Source: Planococcus sp. CPCC 101016 (lineage in GTDB: Bacteria; Bacillota; Bacilli; Bacillales_A; Planococcaceae). From it: a stretch of DNA of 64,000 nt. Location: the NCBI RefSeq assembly GCF_007859295.1, contig NZ_VOHB01000002.1, positions 1,179,624-1,243,623 of the forward strand. Reading direction: 5' to 3'. A program made the translations under genes and the position numbers. Under the pieces are notes generated by a model. The model was given only the letters and a program-made list of their open reading frames with translations, was not told the DNA's origin and did no database searches. Position 1 is the stretch's first letter; every line of letters starts with the position of its first letter. Below, one piece after another: positions 35,057 through 44,733 of this stretch.

Positions 35057-35908
35057 TTATTCAATTTTGTTGAAGAAGAATAAAGCCAAAGTTCCAGGTC
35101 CTGTGTGCGCTGCAATGACAGAGCCAATCATATGGACTTCGACCTTTTGGGGATGGAAGTTTTCCTCAATTTCCTGTTTTAGGACATTGGCAAACTCTTC
35201 ATCATCGCCATGGCTGATGGCAATGGTTTGCTGATCAAATTGGGACCCGCGTTCTTCCATTAATTCAATCATGCGTTTTACGACTTTCTTGCGTCCGCGC
35301 AATTTTTCGATCGGCACCAATTTGCCGTCTTCTACATGTAGCAAGGGTTTAATATTCAGTAGACCGCCTACAAAAGCACTTCCTTTGGAAATGCGCCCGC
35401 CTTTGGCCATATAATCGAGGTCTTCCACCGTAAAGAGGCTTTCCAGATGTTCAGCCATAAAATGTGTTTTCTCGATAATTTTTTCCAGGGGATGTCCTGC
35501 ATTACGCATTTTTGCGGCTTCTTGTACTAAAAGACCATAGCCGAGCGAAGCGGCTTTCGAGTCGAATATCGTCAGCTTTAAATCAGGATAGTCTTCTCGA
35601 ACCTGGTCTGCCACCATAACTGCTGTACTGTAAGTACCGGAAAGTTCAGAAGAAAAGGCGATGTAATAACCTTCATCGCCATCTTTTGCAAGCTGTTCAA
35701 AAGCAGACAACATTTCCTCGGGTGAAACCTGGGACGTCTTAGGATGGTTGCCCGCACGGATGGTATCAAATACTTTAATAGATTGAATCCCTCTTATGTC
35801 TTCGTAGTCCTGGTCTCCAATGTGAACGCGAAGTGGAAATAAAACAACATCTTCGTTTTCAAAAAAATCCTTTGGCAGGTCTGATGCACTGTCAGCAAAT
35901 AATCTCAT
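35057..35908 (-). CDS. DegV-family fatty-acid-binding protein (second paralogue, YitS-like)
   Basis: A 283-residue DegV/FakB-family protein. Signature parts are ADSASDLP (5-12), FSSELSGTYST (about 85-95) and VEDLDYMAKGGRISKG (about 155-170). It differs clearly from the paralogue at 3168-4001. DegV paralogues usually differ in fatty-acid preference, so the two proteins may serve different acyl chains. It is preceded by the HAD gene (19 bases) and followed by the CoA-disulfide reductase gene (19 bases). In B. subtilis yitS and yitU are also near each other. Confidence 0.87.
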   Translation of the reverse strand: MRLFADSASDLPKDFFENEDVVLFPLRVHIGDQDYEDIRGIQSIKVFDTIRAGNHPKTSQVSPEEMLSAFEQLAKDGDEGYYIAFSSELSGTYSTAVMVADQVREDYPDLKLTIFDSKAASLGYGLLVQEAAKMRNAGHPLEKIIEKTHFMAEHLESLFTVEDLDYMAKGGRISKGSAFVGGLLNIKPLLHVEDGKLVPIEKLRGRKKVVKRMIELMEERGSQFDQQTIAISHGDDEEFANVLKQEIEENFHPQKVEVHMIGSVIAAHTGPGTLALFFFNKIE

Positions 35909-35927
35909 ACTTTATCCCCCTTTTTAC

Positions 35928-36734
35928 TTACAGTTTCAATCGGTCAATCAGCAGTTCGGCGATGCCGTCTTCATTATTGTTTAAGGTAATTTCATTGGCA
36001 ATAGTTTTCAGCGGGTCGATGGCATTGCCCATAGCTACGCCGACTCCTGCAAAATCAATCATTTCCAGATCATTGTCCTCGTCTCCAAAAGCGATAATGT
36101 TTTCTCTCGGAATGCCAAGTGATTTGGACACGCGATCTAGTCCGACAGCTTTGCTCATGCCGCTTTTAACAATCTCAATAACATGCCAAGGAGCTCCCCA
36201 ACGACGGTGGTCAATCACTTCAGCGTGAACAGAGGACAGGTGATCATGAATTTCCTGTACCCGTTCATAGGGGGCGTGGATCAAAATAGATGTCGGGTCA
36301 GTCTTTAAGTAATTCCGTAAATCTCCAGTTGTAATGTTAGGGTCGCCGAATCGGAAAATATCCATTAACTTTTCATCATGATGATGGACATAGACATCAT
36401 CCAACACTTCAGCCACAATATTATGGAAATCATAATCATGCATAGACTCAACCACTTCGTGAACGACGTCCAACCCGATTGGTGTATGGTGCATTCCCCA
36501 ATGCTGATTTTGTGGATGGTGAACAAATGCACCGTTAAAGTTAACGATAGGTGTCGTCAATCCCAATTCTTTATAATAGGTTTCACTTGAGCGGTATGGA
36601 CGGCCGGTGGCGATCATCACCTCATGTCCTGCTTCAAGTGCTTTATTTAAAGTTAGTTTGGTTTTAGGTGAAATGACTTTCTGATCGGTTAATAATGTTC
36701 CATCCAAATCAAGAACGATTAAATGCTGTTTCAT
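35928..36734 (-). CDS. Cof-type HAD-IIB phosphatase (YitU-like)
   Basis: A 268-residue haloacid-dehalogenase-type phosphatase of the Cof subfamily, which hydrolyses sugar phosphates or flavin-type nucleotides. Motif I is LDLDGTLL (8-15, nucleophile Asp9 and Asp11), motif II IATGRPYRS (41-49), motif III Lys in MSKAVGLD (about 196), and motif IV FGDEDNDLEMI (about 218-228). A type IIB cap lies between 85 and 185. It is the first gene of the leftward operon. B. subtilis yitU is described as a minor flavin phosphatase, which makes that activity a fair guess. Confidence 0.87.
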   Translation of the reverse strand: MKQHLIVLDLDGTLLTDQKVISPKTKLTLNKALEAGHEVMIATGRPYRSSETYYKELGLTTPIVNFNGAFVHHPQNQHWGMHHTPIGLDVVHEVVESMHDYDFHNIVAEVLDDVYVHHHDEKLMDIFRFGDPNITTGDLRNYLKTDPTSILIHAPYERVQEIHDHLSSVHAEVIDHRRWGAPWHVIEIVKSGMSKAVGLDRVSKSLGIPRENIIAFGDEDNDLEMIDFAGVGVAMGNAIDPLKTIANEITLNNNEDGIAELLIDRLKL

Positions 36735-36893
36735 AAATAGCCGACTCCTTTCTATATAGTACTAGTGTAGCGATAATGCAAGGGTTTCGTCAAAAAATCT
36801 TAAGCAAATCAAAATACTTTTATTGGAAACCGGTTGGTGTTTGCCGGATAACCTGAACATTGGTAGGATTAATCATGAAGGAAGTGACATCAA

Positions 36894-37661
36894 ATGAGAG
36901 TTGAACGACAAATATGGGGGCATATTCCATTGCTTCATATAACTCCGAACGAAGACATAGAGGCACCATTGCCAACAGTAATTTTCTTTCATGGCCATAT
37001 GAGTGCCAAGGAACACAATCTCCATTACGCCTATCAATTGGCTGAAAAAGGACTGCGTGTAATATTGCCGGACGCGCATCTTCACGGGGAACGAAGTGAA
37101 GGACTGGATGGAGTTCAAATAAGTTTGCGTTTTTGGGAAATCGTACTGACGTCAATTGAGGAACTGTCGTTTTTGCATGAAGAAATACATAAGCAAGGTC
37201 TGGCAGTTGGAGAGCCCGGAGTAGGCGGCACTTCCATGGGCGGAATTACCACTCTGGGAGCGATGGCCGTTTATCCATGGATCAGAGCGGCTGCAGTTAT
37301 GATGGGCGCGGGAAATTACGTGGAATTGGCACAGGCTCAAATGACCCAATATGAATCGAGAGGTTTCCAGTTGCCAATCAGCTTAGAGGAACGTCAGCAG
37401 ATGCTTTCGACCTTGGCTATGTTCGACAGCGAACGGAACTTGACGAAATTTAATGGGAGACCGGTTTATTTCTGGCATGGAGAACAGGATGTGACGGTCC
37501 CGTTTGAACCAACTTATCGGCTGTTCAAAGACTTGAAGAAACAATACGAAGCCGTTCCAGACAACATAGTCTTTAAGCGGGAAAGAGAAGTAGGACATGC
37601 AGTGAATCGAAGCGGAATGCTTGAAGCTACTGAATGGCTGGCTAAACATCTTGCCGAGTAA
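36894..37661 (+). CDS. Alpha/beta-hydrolase (YitV-like esterase)
   Basis: A 255-residue serine hydrolase of the prolyl-oligopeptidase-related esterase group. The oxyanion-hole motif FFHGH lies at 31-35, the nucleophile elbow GTSMGG at 112-117 (Ser114), and candidate acid and base are Asp in GEQDVTVP and His in EVGHAVN. It has no signal peptide, so it is cytoplasmic. In B. subtilis yitV lies between yitU and yitW, as here. It is divergent from the HAD operon and followed by the DUF59 gene. The substrate is unknown. Confidence 0.85.
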   Translation: MRVERQIWGHIPLLHITPNEDIEAPLPTVIFFHGHMSAKEHNLHYAYQLAEKGLRVILPDAHLHGERSEGLDGVQISLRFWEIVLTSIEELSFLHEEIHKQGLAVGEPGVGGTSMGGITTLGAMAVYPWIRAAAVMMGAGNYVELAQAQMTQYESRGFQLPISLEERQQMLSTLAMFDSERNLTKFNGRPVYFWHGEQDVTVPFEPTYRLFKDLKKQYEAVPDNIVFKREREVGHAVNRSGMLEATEWLAKHLAE

Positions 37662-37729
37662 GCGTGTCAATTTCATTTCCGAAGAAAGTTTGTTAAGATG
37701 GTACTACTAGTAAAAAGGAGGGATTCTGA

Positions 37730-38038
37730 ATGGATCAAGATATGAAAGACAGCATGATGGGCGCCTTAGAAACGGTAATCGATCCTGAACTGGGAGTCGA
37801 TATTGTCAATCTGGGCCTTGTTTACGATGTAATGGTTACAGAAGATGGTTTTGCAGTGGTTACGATGACCTTAACATCAATGGGTTGCCCTATGGGACCT
37901 CAAATTGTGGAAATGGTTAAATCTGCGTTGTATGAGCTACCTGAAGTGGAAGAAGTCGATGTAAAAATCGTCTGGCAGCCGGTATGGGGCAAAGACCATA
38001 TGTCACGTTACGCAAAAATGGCGCTAGGCGTCCGTTAA
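37730..38038 (+). CDS. yitW: DUF59/MIP18-family iron-sulfur assembly protein (YitW-like)
   Basis: A 102-residue protein of the SufT/MIP18 family, which helps deliver iron-sulfur clusters to target proteins. The conserved VIDPELGVDIVNLGLVYDV (about 16-34) and the single cysteine in TSMGCPMG (about 60-67, the likely cluster contact) are present. The ribosome site AAGGAGGG (37715-37722) is strong. A perfect terminator follows. Confidence 0.92.
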   Translation: MDQDMKDSMMGALETVIDPELGVDIVNLGLVYDVMVTEDGFAVVTMTLTSMGCPMGPQIVEMVKSALYELPEVEEVDVKIVWQPVWGKDHMSRYAKMALGVR

Positions 38039-38048
38039 TCAATAGTCG

Positions 38049-38086
38049 AAAAGCCTTGCTGGAATTTATTCCGGCAAGGCTTTTTT
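38049..38086 (+). terminator. Intrinsic terminator of the YitVW-like genes
   Basis: AAAAGCCTTGC-t-GGAA, loop ttta, TTCC-g-GCAAGGCTTTT, with a T run ending near 38086. Confidence 0.92.
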
Positions 38087-38341
38087 AATACTTGTTAAAC
38101 ATACTATTTGAATAAATTTTACTTTGCTTTGATCTTATGCAAACCATATTCGCTAAAACATATGTCTCTGAGTGCTAAGCGAGCTTTGCGGCGAAGTGAC
38201 GTGTCCAAGTGTGAGACTTCGAAAAGCCATATGCGGACGAGCCGACCATAGAAAGCGTCTGACTAGAGCGTTTTCTTAAAACTTGATCTTTTAATGGTTT
38301 AGAACATAAGGTTGAAACCTCAAATACTTGGACCATAATAA
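38087..38341. other. Intergenic stretch with a G+C-richer unexplained patch
   Basis: No gene is seen. A patch at about 38145-38275 is richer in G and C than its AT-rich flanks and carries CATATG twice (38158-38163 and 38228-38233). On the minus strand it reads through short G/C arms around TTCGAAG. It does not match the structured repeat family at 1.4 and 6.5 kb in its stems. It may be a decayed repeat of another kind. Confidence 0.4.
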
Positions 38342-38393
38342 TTGCTTATTGCTGAAATTTTGACTATAATTTAATTAGTCAAAGATAGTCAAA
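38342..38393 (+). promoter_or_regulatory. SigA promoter with CtsR operator upstream of clpB
   Basis: TTGCTT (38342-38347), 17-base spacer, TATAAT (38365-38370), then the direct heptad repeat AGTCAAA-GAT-AGTCAAA (38377-38393). This equals the CtsR consensus RGTCAAA-NAN-RGTCAAA except that the third spacer letter is free. CtsR bound here would cover the transcription start and keep the gene off until heat or protein stress. Confidence 0.9.
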
Positions 38394-38416
38394 CTAATTG
38401 AGAGGTGTGGTTATTT

Positions 38417-40558
38417 ATGGTTCAATTCCCGAATAACACAGAACAAAAATCCCCATTGGAACAGTTTGGCCGCAATATGGTAGAACAGGCGCAATCAGGG
38501 AAAATGGATCCGGTCATCGGAAGAGATCAGGAAATCCGCAATGTCATCCGCATTTTATCGCGAAAAACAAAAAATAATCCAGTGCTGATCGGTGAGCCGG
38601 GCGTCGGTAAAACAGCAATTGTCGAAGGGTTAGCACAGCGCATCGTCCGGAATGATGTACCGGAAGGCTTAAAAAACCGTACAATATATGAACTCGATAT
38701 GAGTGCCTTGATTGCTGGCGCTAAGTACCGCGGTGAGTTCGAGGAACGTTTAAAAAGTGTTTTAAAACAGGTTAAAGACAGTGAAGGGCAGATCATCCTA
38801 TTTATTGATGAAATTCATACCATTGTTGGAGCCGGCAAAACCGAAGGGGCAATGGACGCAGGCAATATGCTGAAGCCGATGCTTGCCCGGGGTGAATTAT
38901 ACTGTATCGGAGCGACCACATTGGACGAGTACCGGATGCATATTGAAAAAGATCCAGCTTTGGAACGCCGTTTCCAACAGGTCATGGTACGTGAGCCTTC
39001 GGTGGAAGATACGGTTTCCATTTTGCGCGGTTTGAAAGAACGCTTTGAACTGCATCACGCAGTTCGGATTCATGACCGGGCAATTGTAGCTGCCGCTGCT
39101 ATGTCAGACCGTTACATCACAGAACGCTTCCTGCCCGACAAGGCGATCGATCTGATTGATGAGGCTTGTGCAATGATCCGAACAGAAATTGACTCAATGC
39201 CGCAAGAGCTTGATGAAGTGACACGTCGCCTCATGCAGCTTGAAATCGAAGAACAGGCTTTGATGAAAGAAAAAGATGCAGCCAGCAAAACTCGGCTGGA
39301 CACTTTACGTGAAGAAATTAACGCTTTACGAGAGTCTTCCGCTGGTATGAAAAATCAATGGACAGAAGAAAAAGCGTCGCTGAAAAAAATCCAGGAAAAA
39401 CGAGAGCAGTTGGATCAATTCCGCCGCCAGTTGGAGGATGCTGAAAATCGGTACGATTTAAATGCTGCAGCTGTACTGCAGCATGGCAAAATACCAGAAC
39501 TGGAAAAAGAATTGCTGAAGCTGGAAGCGAATCTGGAAAAAGAAGGCGCTGAACGTTTGCTGCGCGAAGAAGTGACTGAAGAAGAAGTTGCAGGAATTGT
39601 GGCGAGATGGACTGGAATTCCGGTAACGAAATTGGTGGAAGGCGAGCGTGAGAAATTACTGCGCTTAGGCGAAACCTTAAAAGAACGCGTAATTGGACAG
39701 GATCAGGCAGTTGAACTGGTGACAGAAGCAGTGTGGAGAGCCCGTGCGGGAATTAAAGACGAGAGAAAACCGATCGGTTCCTTCATTTTCCTTGGTCCGA
39801 CAGGTGTCGGTAAAACGGAACTGGCCAAGTCATTGGCTGCCAACCTGTTTGATTCGGAAGACCATTTTATTCGGATTGATATGTCCGAATACATGGAAAA
39901 ACACAGCGTTTCACGTTTGGTAGGAGCACCTCCTGGATATATCGGCTACGAAGAAGGCGGACAATTAACAGAAGCAGTTCGCCGCAATCCGTACTCAGTC
40001 GTGCTGCTTGATGAAATTGAAAAAGCACATCCGGATGTCGCCAATATCCTGTTGCAGATACTGGATGATGGGCGCATTACCGACAGTCAAGGACGGCTGG
40101 TCAATTTCTCAAACACGGTCGTGATCATGACCTCGAATATCGGGTCGGCGTACATTAGCGATACAAGCAGCGAACACGACATCGAAGACATTGTCATGAG
40201 TGAACTGCGCAAGCATTTCAAACCGGAGCTGTTGAACCGCATCGACGATATCGTCATTTTCCATGCGCTTAACAACACCCATTTCTATGGCATCGCCAAG
40301 AAAATGATTGCCGAACTGGCAGCGCGCATCAGTCAGCAGCAAATCAAGTTGACTGTGGACGATTCAGTCATCCGCTATATTGTAGAAGCCGGGACTGATC
40401 CAGTATTCGGAGCACGTCCATTAAAACGGTTTATTCAGCGCAATATTGAAACCAATATTGCACGCGAATTAATCAAAGGTGGAATTATCGCCAACTCTGA
40501 ACTGGAATTGACGATGGACGACAACAAGCAAATTGTTATAAATAAAAAAGAAGCGTAA
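38417..40558 (+). CDS. clpB: ClpB-type AAA+ disaggregase lacking the N-terminal domain
   Basis: A 713-residue Hsp100 unfoldase with two AAA+ domains. AAA1 has Walker A GEPGVGKT (59-66) and Walker [12 protein letters not shown]2 has GPTGVGKT (about 460) and [11 protein letters not shown]. Between them lies a long coiled-coil middle domain (about 265-385), of the ClpB rather than the short ClpC/ClpE type. The usual N-terminal repeat domain (about 150 residues) is absent: only 30 residues precede the first AAA module. No ClpP-docking IGF/LGF loop is seen in AAA2, so it should disaggregate proteins with DnaK rather than feed a protease. The ATG at 38417 has GAGAGGTG nine bases upstream; the in-frame GTG at 38405 overlaps that site. 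ClpL is an alternative name for short Hsp100s, but the middle domain argues for ClpB. Confidence 0.84.
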   Translation: MVQFPNNTEQKSPLEQFGRNMVEQAQSGKMDPVIGRDQEIRNVIRILSRKTKNNPVLIGEPGVGKTAIVEGLAQRIVRNDVPEGLKNRTIYELDMSALIAGAKYRGEFEERLKSVLKQVKDSEGQIILFIDEIHTIVGAGKTEGAMDAGNMLKPMLARGELYCIGATTLDEYRMHIEKDPALERRFQQVMVREPSVEDTVSILRGLKERFELHHAVRIHDRAIVAAAAMSDRYITERFLPDKAIDLIDEACAMIRTEIDSMPQELDEVTRRLMQLEIEEQALMKEKDAASKTRLDTLREEINALRESSAGMKNQWTEEKASLKKIQEKREQLDQFRRQLEDAENRYDLNAAAVLQHGKIPELEKELLKLEANLEKEGAERLLREEVTEEEVAGIVARWTGIPVTKLVEGEREKLLRLGETLKERVIGQDQAVELVTEAVWRARAGIKDERKPIGSFIFLGPTGVGKTELAKSLAANLFDSEDHFIRIDMSEYMEKHSVSRLVGAPPGYIGYEEGGQLTEAVRRNPYSVVLLDEIEKAHPDVANILLQILDDGRITDSQGRLVNFSNTVVIMTSNIGSAYISDTSSEHDIEDIVMSELRKHFKPELLNRIDDIVIFHALNNTHFYGIAKKMIAELAARISQQQIKLTVDDSVIRYIVEAGTDPVFGARPLKRFIQRNIETNIARELIKGGIIANSELELTMDDNKQIVINKKEA

Positions 40559-40586
40559 GCCGAATTCTGGCTTACGCTTCTTTTTT
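40544..40586. terminator. Bidirectional terminator between clpB and yjzD
   Basis: AAAAAAGAAGCGTAAGCC (40544-40561), loop gaattct, GGCTTACGCTTCTTTTTT (40569-40586): an 18-bp perfect inverted repeat with A and T ends. The left arm overlaps the end of clpB. Confidence 0.95.
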
Positions 40587-40587
40587 A

Positions 40588-40773
40588 TTAATGTTTTTCA
40601 GCAGCTGGACGATCAGGAATGATCGCTGACATGGCAAAGATCAAAATTGAAACCCCAATAGAAATGTAAACGCCGATCATGAAGTCGAAAGGAACGTTTT
40701 GAACTGCACTTACCACGTAGTTAACCAATGTAATCAATAAGAATGACCATAAAAATGTTCCAATATATTGCAT
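40588..40773 (-). CDS. YjzD-like small membrane protein (DUF2929)
   Basis: A 61-residue protein with two membrane helices (about 4-22 and 31-52), resembling B. subtilis YjzD, which also lies upstream of and divergent from fabH. Function unknown. A leftward ribosome site (GAGGTGAAACT) precedes the ATG at 40773. It uses the shared terminator with clpB. Confidence 0.78.
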   Translation of the reverse strand: MQYIGTFLWSFLLITLVNYVVSAVQNVPFDFMIGVYISIGVSILIFAMSAIIPDRPAAEKH

Positions 40774-40883
40774 CTAGTTTCACCTCTACATAGAATATCT
40801 AGCTTAATCATAGCATAAGCCTTAACAGACAGAAAGAAAGATTCCAGATAATGAAGATTTTTTGTCGTAAATATGTCAGTTAG

Positions 40884-40929
40884 TTGAAATTAGCTAGTGG
40901 ATGCCGTATTATTAATACCAGGTACTAAT
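40884..40929 (+). promoter_or_regulatory. fabHF promoter with FapR operator
   Basis: TTGAAA (40884-40889), 17-base spacer, TATTAT (40907-40912), overlapped by the near-palindrome ATTAATACCAGGTACTAAT (40911-40929). This matches the FapR site pattern (TTAGTACC-N-GGTACTAA type). FapR is released by malonyl-CoA, so the operon should rise with fatty-acid precursor supply. Confidence 0.85.
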
Positions 40930-40960
40930 ATATGATGACAATTGAAATGAGGGATATACA

Positions 40961-41899
40961 ATGAATGCTGGAATAATCGGGATGGGCAGATGCCTACCTG
41001 AAGATAGGTTAACGAACTTTCAATTAGAGCAGCGCATGGATACGAGTGACGAATGGATCCGAACGATGACAGGCATCGAGGAACGCCGGATTGCTACAGA
41101 CGATCAGGACACTTCTGACATGGCACGTGAAGCTGCACAAAAAGCGATTGAAGACGCCGGCATAGATCCAGCTGAAATTGGGTTGATCTTAGTGGCGACA
41201 GTTACACCTGACCAGCCTTTTCCGTCAATGGCATGTGTGATTCAGCAGGAAATTGGTGCTGTTAATGCTGCAGCCATGGATATTTCAGCTGCATGTGCAG
41301 GTTTCATGTACGGAGTTATTACTGCAAAACAATTCATCGATTCTGATGTTTATAAATATGTGTTGGTTGTGGGAGTTGAAAAACTTTCGAAAATCACCAA
41401 TTGGGAAGACCGCAACACCGCTGTTCTTTTCGGTGATGGTGCCGGAGCTGCAGTAGTGGGGAAAGTGTCAGAAGGAAGAGGGATTCTTTCATTTGAACTT
41501 GGCGCCGATGGAACTGGCGGCAAACATCTTTATCAGGACGAGAAAGATCATCTACAGATGAACGGTAGAGAAGTATTCAAATTTGCCGTACGCCAAATGG
41601 GTGAATCAGCCATTAATGTAATTGAAAAAGCGGGATTGCAAAAAGAAGACGTTGATTTCTTGATTCCGCATCAGGCAAATATCCGTATTATGGAAGCGTC
41701 CAGAGAACGATTGGGCCTTCCAGTAGAAAAAATGTCGAAAACAATTCAAAAATACGGCAACACCTCAGCAGCATCAATTCCAATTTCTCTTGTTGAAGAC
41801 ATTGAGGAAGGCCGAATTAATGACGATGATATCATCGTTATGGTCGGTTTTGGCGGTGGCTTAACATGGGGCGCAATTGCTATGAAGTGGGGCAAATAA
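40961..41899 (+). CDS. fabH: FabH, beta-ketoacyl-ACP synthase III
   Basis: FabH starts fatty-acid synthesis by condensing an acyl-CoA with malonyl-ACP; in branched-chain species it prefers branched primers. The 312 residues contain the catalytic Cys112 in SAACAGF, His in IPHQAN (about 237-242) and Asn in YGNTSAAS (about 266-273), and the C-terminal GFGGGLTWG. All key residues are intact. fabF follows after 27 bases, forming the fabH-fabF operon known from B. subtilis. Confidence 0.97.
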   Translation: MNAGIIGMGRCLPEDRLTNFQLEQRMDTSDEWIRTMTGIEERRIATDDQDTSDMAREAAQKAIEDAGIDPAEIGLILVATVTPDQPFPSMACVIQQEIGAVNAAAMDISAACAGFMYGVITAKQFIDSDVYKYVLVVGVEKLSKITNWEDRNTAVLFGDGAGAAVVGKVSEGRGILSFELGADGTGGKHLYQDEKDHLQMNGREVFKFAVRQMGESAINVIEKAGLQKEDVDFLIPHQANIRIMEASRERLGLPVEKMSKTIQKYGNTSAASIPISLVEDIEEGRINDDDIIVMVGFGGGLTWGAIAMKWGK

Positions 41900-41926
41900 T
41901 CAGGTATGCGAAAGGAAGAAGATAGA

Positions 41927-43162
41927 ATGGAAAATCGCCGTGTAGTTATTACAGGAATAGGTGCAGTAACACCTTTAGGCAATAATATTGAAACAACATG
42001 GGAAGCTATCAAAAGCGGTAAGTCCGGAGTCGGTCCTTTAACCAGATTGGATGCAGATTTGTATTCGGCCAAAGTTGCTGCAGAAGTAAATGATTTTTCT
42101 ATTGAAGAGTATGTTGAAAAGAAAGATGCACGAAAAATGGATCGCTTTACGCATTACGCATTAGCGGCATCCATCATGGCAATGAAAGATGCTGATATCG
42201 AGCTTGACGACGATACTGCGTTGCGTACAGGCGTATGGATCGGTTCGGGCATCGGAGGTATGGAGACGATCGAAAGCCAGATGAACGTGTTGAACACAAG
42301 AGGCGTTCGCCGTATCAGCCCATTCTTAATTCCAATGATCATTCCGGATATGGCATCTGGACAAGTATCGATTTACTTTGGTGCTAAAGCCATTAACTCT
42401 TGTTCTGTCACAGCCTGTGCTTCAGGCACGAACTCGATTGGCGACGCTTTTAAAGTCATTCAGCGTGGAGATGCTGACGTCATGATTTCAGGCGGAGCGG
42501 AAGCGCCAATAACTCAGTTATCCGTAGCTGGATTTACAGCCAATACCGCATTGACAACAAATACCGATGCAGCTACAGCTTCTCGTCCATTTGACAAAAA
42601 CCGTGATGGTTTTGTCATCGGTGAAGGAGCGGGAATCGTTATCCTTGAAGAGTATGAACACGCAAAAGCACGCGGTGCTAAAATCTATGCAGAAGTTGTC
42701 GGGTACGGATCTACTGGAGACGCTCATCATATTACAGCTCCAGCAGAAGGCGGAGAAGGTGCAGCCCGTGCAATGGCGCAAGCTTTAGCAGACGCTGGTG
42801 TAGAAACAACAGAAGTTGGCTATATCAATGCCCATGGAACAAGTACACCGTATAACGACCTATACGAGACGATGGCTGTGAAAACTGTATTCGGTGAGCA
42901 TGCCTATAAATTAGGGATGAGCTCGACCAAATCGATGACAGGCCATTTGCTTGGAGCTGCCGGTGGAGTTGAAGCAATTTTTACTGCTTTGGCTTTACAG
43001 GAAGGAATTATGCCTCCAACAACAAATTATGAAACACCGGACGAAGAATGTGATTTGGATTATGTTCCAAATGAAGCAAGAAAAGCAGACCTGAAATTTG
43101 CGATGAGCAATTCACTTGGGTTCGGCGGGCATAACGCATCACTCGTATTTAAAAAAGTATAA
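41927..43162 (+). CDS. fabF: FabF, beta-ketoacyl-ACP synthase II
   Basis: FabF elongates acyl-ACP by two carbons per round. Counted from the ATG at 41927 (AAAGGAAG nine bases upstream) the protein has 411 residues and begins [12 protein letters not shown]; the upstream in-frame ATG at 41906 lies before the ribosome site. Catalytic residues: Cys164 in TACASGTNS, His in NAHGTSTP and His in GHLLGAAGG. It is co-transcribed with fabH under FapR and ends at a terminator. Confidence 0.97.
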   Translation: MENRRVVITGIGAVTPLGNNIETTWEAIKSGKSGVGPLTRLDADLYSAKVAAEVNDFSIEEYVEKKDARKMDRFTHYALAASIMAMKDADIELDDDTALRTGVWIGSGIGGMETIESQMNVLNTRGVRRISPFLIPMIIPDMASGQVSIYFGAKAINSCSVTACASGTNSIGDAFKVIQRGDADVMISGGAEAPITQLSVAGFTANTALTTNTDAATASRPFDKNRDGFVIGEGAGIVILEEYEHAKARGAKIYAEVVGYGSTGDAHHITAPAEGGEGAARAMAQALADAGVETTEVGYINAHGTSTPYNDLYETMAVKTVFGEHAYKLGMSSTKSMTGHLLGAAGGVEAIFTALALQEGIMPPTTNYETPDEECDLDYVPNEARKADLKFAMSNSLGFGGHNASLVFKKV

Positions 43163-43173
43163 TCATTTTCAGG

Positions 43174-43213
43174 AAATAGCCATCTGCGGTTAAACGACGC
43201 AGGTGGCTATTTT
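43174..43213 (+). terminator. Intrinsic terminator of fabHF
   Basis: AAATAGCCATCTGCG (43174-43188), loop gttaaacga, CGCAGGTGGCTATTT (43198-43212) with one G-T pair, followed by T-rich sequence. Confidence 0.85.
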
Positions 43214-43716
43214 ATTTCTTATGCTTAAATATAAGGGAATAATACCAGATTTTTATAAAAATTGAAAAAGCTTTCCGGTTTTTGTATATCTTATGGTATT
43301 CTAACTACACAGAGCAATAATGTTTAATTATTTGGATGTACAATACAAGTTATATGAATAGTATTTACTAGTGAATTTTTAATTAAAAATTAAAAATTAT
43401 ACCTATTAAAATTATCTGCAGGAACTATTGGTATGGCTGAGTTTTGAATGTAAAAAGTCTATTCCGAATAAGAACACTATTCATAAAATTAAAAAGAATT
43501 ATTGTTTTTGTAATTTTTTTGTAATAAAATTAATATAACAAACTATTATGCGAAAAAAACATGAATGACGCTAGGAAATGTATAAAAGGTCCGCTTATTG
43601 TTTTTAGTTTTTTTTTATAGTTAAAAGTCAGAAAATTGAAAACGAGTTGACGTATTAAAGACTCCGGATCAAGCATTAGACAACTTTAGAACAGATTCAT
43701 TTTGAGGAGGATAAAT
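43214..43716 (+). promoter_or_regulatory. AT-rich app operon leader with CodY-like site
   Basis: A 500-base stretch without a gene. AAAAGTCAGAAAATT (43623-43637) matches the CodY motif AATTTTCWGAAAATT at 12 of 15 positions. No convincing -35/-10 pair was found; TTGACG (43646-43651) has no fitting -10. yjaZ, which lies here in B. subtilis, is absent. Confidence 0.4.
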
Positions 43717-44733
43717 GTGAATGATGTTTTGCTGAATATAAAAAATCTAAAAACGTCTTTTAGAATTAAAGATGATTATTACGCTGCGGTCGATGATGTT
43801 TCATTAACAGTCAGAAAAAATGAAGTGTTGGCGATTGTGGGCGAATCCGGTTCCGGGAAAAGTGCATTTGCATTTTCTATTATGGGACTTCATACAAGAG
43901 CTAAAATTGAAGGGGAAATTGATTACAAAGGCATTGATTTGGCAAAAACAAACGCCAATCAGATGAGGAAATTACGTGGCAATGAAATGGGGATGATCTT
44001 TCAGGATGCTCTTTCAGCATTAAACCCCTTAATGGTGGTAGGGGCTCAAATCGATGAAGCAATTTTTCTGCACAATCCGAAAAGCTCTAAGAGCCTGCGA
44101 AAAAAGCAGGTCATCAATCTGCTGAATCAGGTTGGCATACCACGGCCCGAAAAAACATACCATCAGTACCCGCATGAGCTGTCAGGCGGAATGCGCCAGC
44201 GCATAGTCATCGCTATGGCAATATCGAATCAGCCTGAATTGCTGATTGCGGATGAACCGACGACGGCTCTGGATGTGACGATTCAATCGCAGATCCTGGA
44301 TTTGATAAAAGAACTGAAGGACACCATTCATGCCGGAATTATTCTGATTACCCACGATTTAGGGGTGGTGGCGGAAATGGCAGACAGAGTGGCGGTCATG
44401 TACGCAGGACAAATTGTTGAGATTGCCGATGTGTATACCTTAATGGAAAATCCTCAGCATCCGTATACACGTTCTCTCTTAAATTCGATACCGACATTAA
44501 ACGATGTGAAAGAAGACCTTCATGTTATAGAAGGGGTTGTGCCATCGCTTCAGAAACTGCCGAGAAGCGGCTGCCGATTCTCGGCGCGAATTCCTTGGAT
44601 CGACGAATCTGCACATGAAGCTTCACCGGAACTCCATGAAATCAGTCCTGGCCATTTTGTGCGATGCACATGCTATAAGGACTTTTACTTCCCAGAACAA
44701 GCCGAGGAGGAGCGCAATTATGTCGCTAATTGA
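43717..44733 (+). CDS. appD: AppD-like oligopeptide ABC transporter ATPase
   Basis: One of two ATPase subunits of the first peptide importer. The 338 residues (GTG start 43717 after GGAGG 43706-43710) contain Walker A GESGSGKS (42-49), the Q-loop FQDALSALNP, signature LSGGMRQR, Walker [13 protein letters not shown] and the OppD-type C-terminal extension. The cysteine set usual there (GCxFxxRCPxA) is only partly kept: GCRFSARIPWIDES retains the first Cys but lacks the next ones. The in-frame TTG at 43702 lies before the ribosome site. It overlaps the next ATPase gene by 14 bases. Confidence 0.92.
   Translation: MNDVLLNIKNLKTSFRIKDDYYAAVDDVSLTVRKNEVLAIVGESGSGKSAFAFSIMGLHTRAKIEGEIDYKGIDLAKTNANQMRKLRGNEMGMIFQDALSALNPLMVVGAQIDEAIFLHNPKSSKSLRKKQVINLLNQVGIPRPEKTYHQYPHELSGGMRQRIVIAMAISNQPELLIADEPTTALDVTIQSQILDLIKELKDTIHAGIILITHDLGVVAEMADRVAVMYAGQIVEIADVYTLMENPQHPYTRSLLNSIPTLNDVKEDLHVIEGVVPSLQKLPRSGCRFSARIPWIDESAHEASPELHEISPGHFVRCTCYKDFYFPEQAEEERNYVAN

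Noticed and set aside
43214-43716. T-box or other riboswitch before the app operon
   Set aside because: No T-box motif, specifier or known aptamer core was seen in this AT-rich leader.
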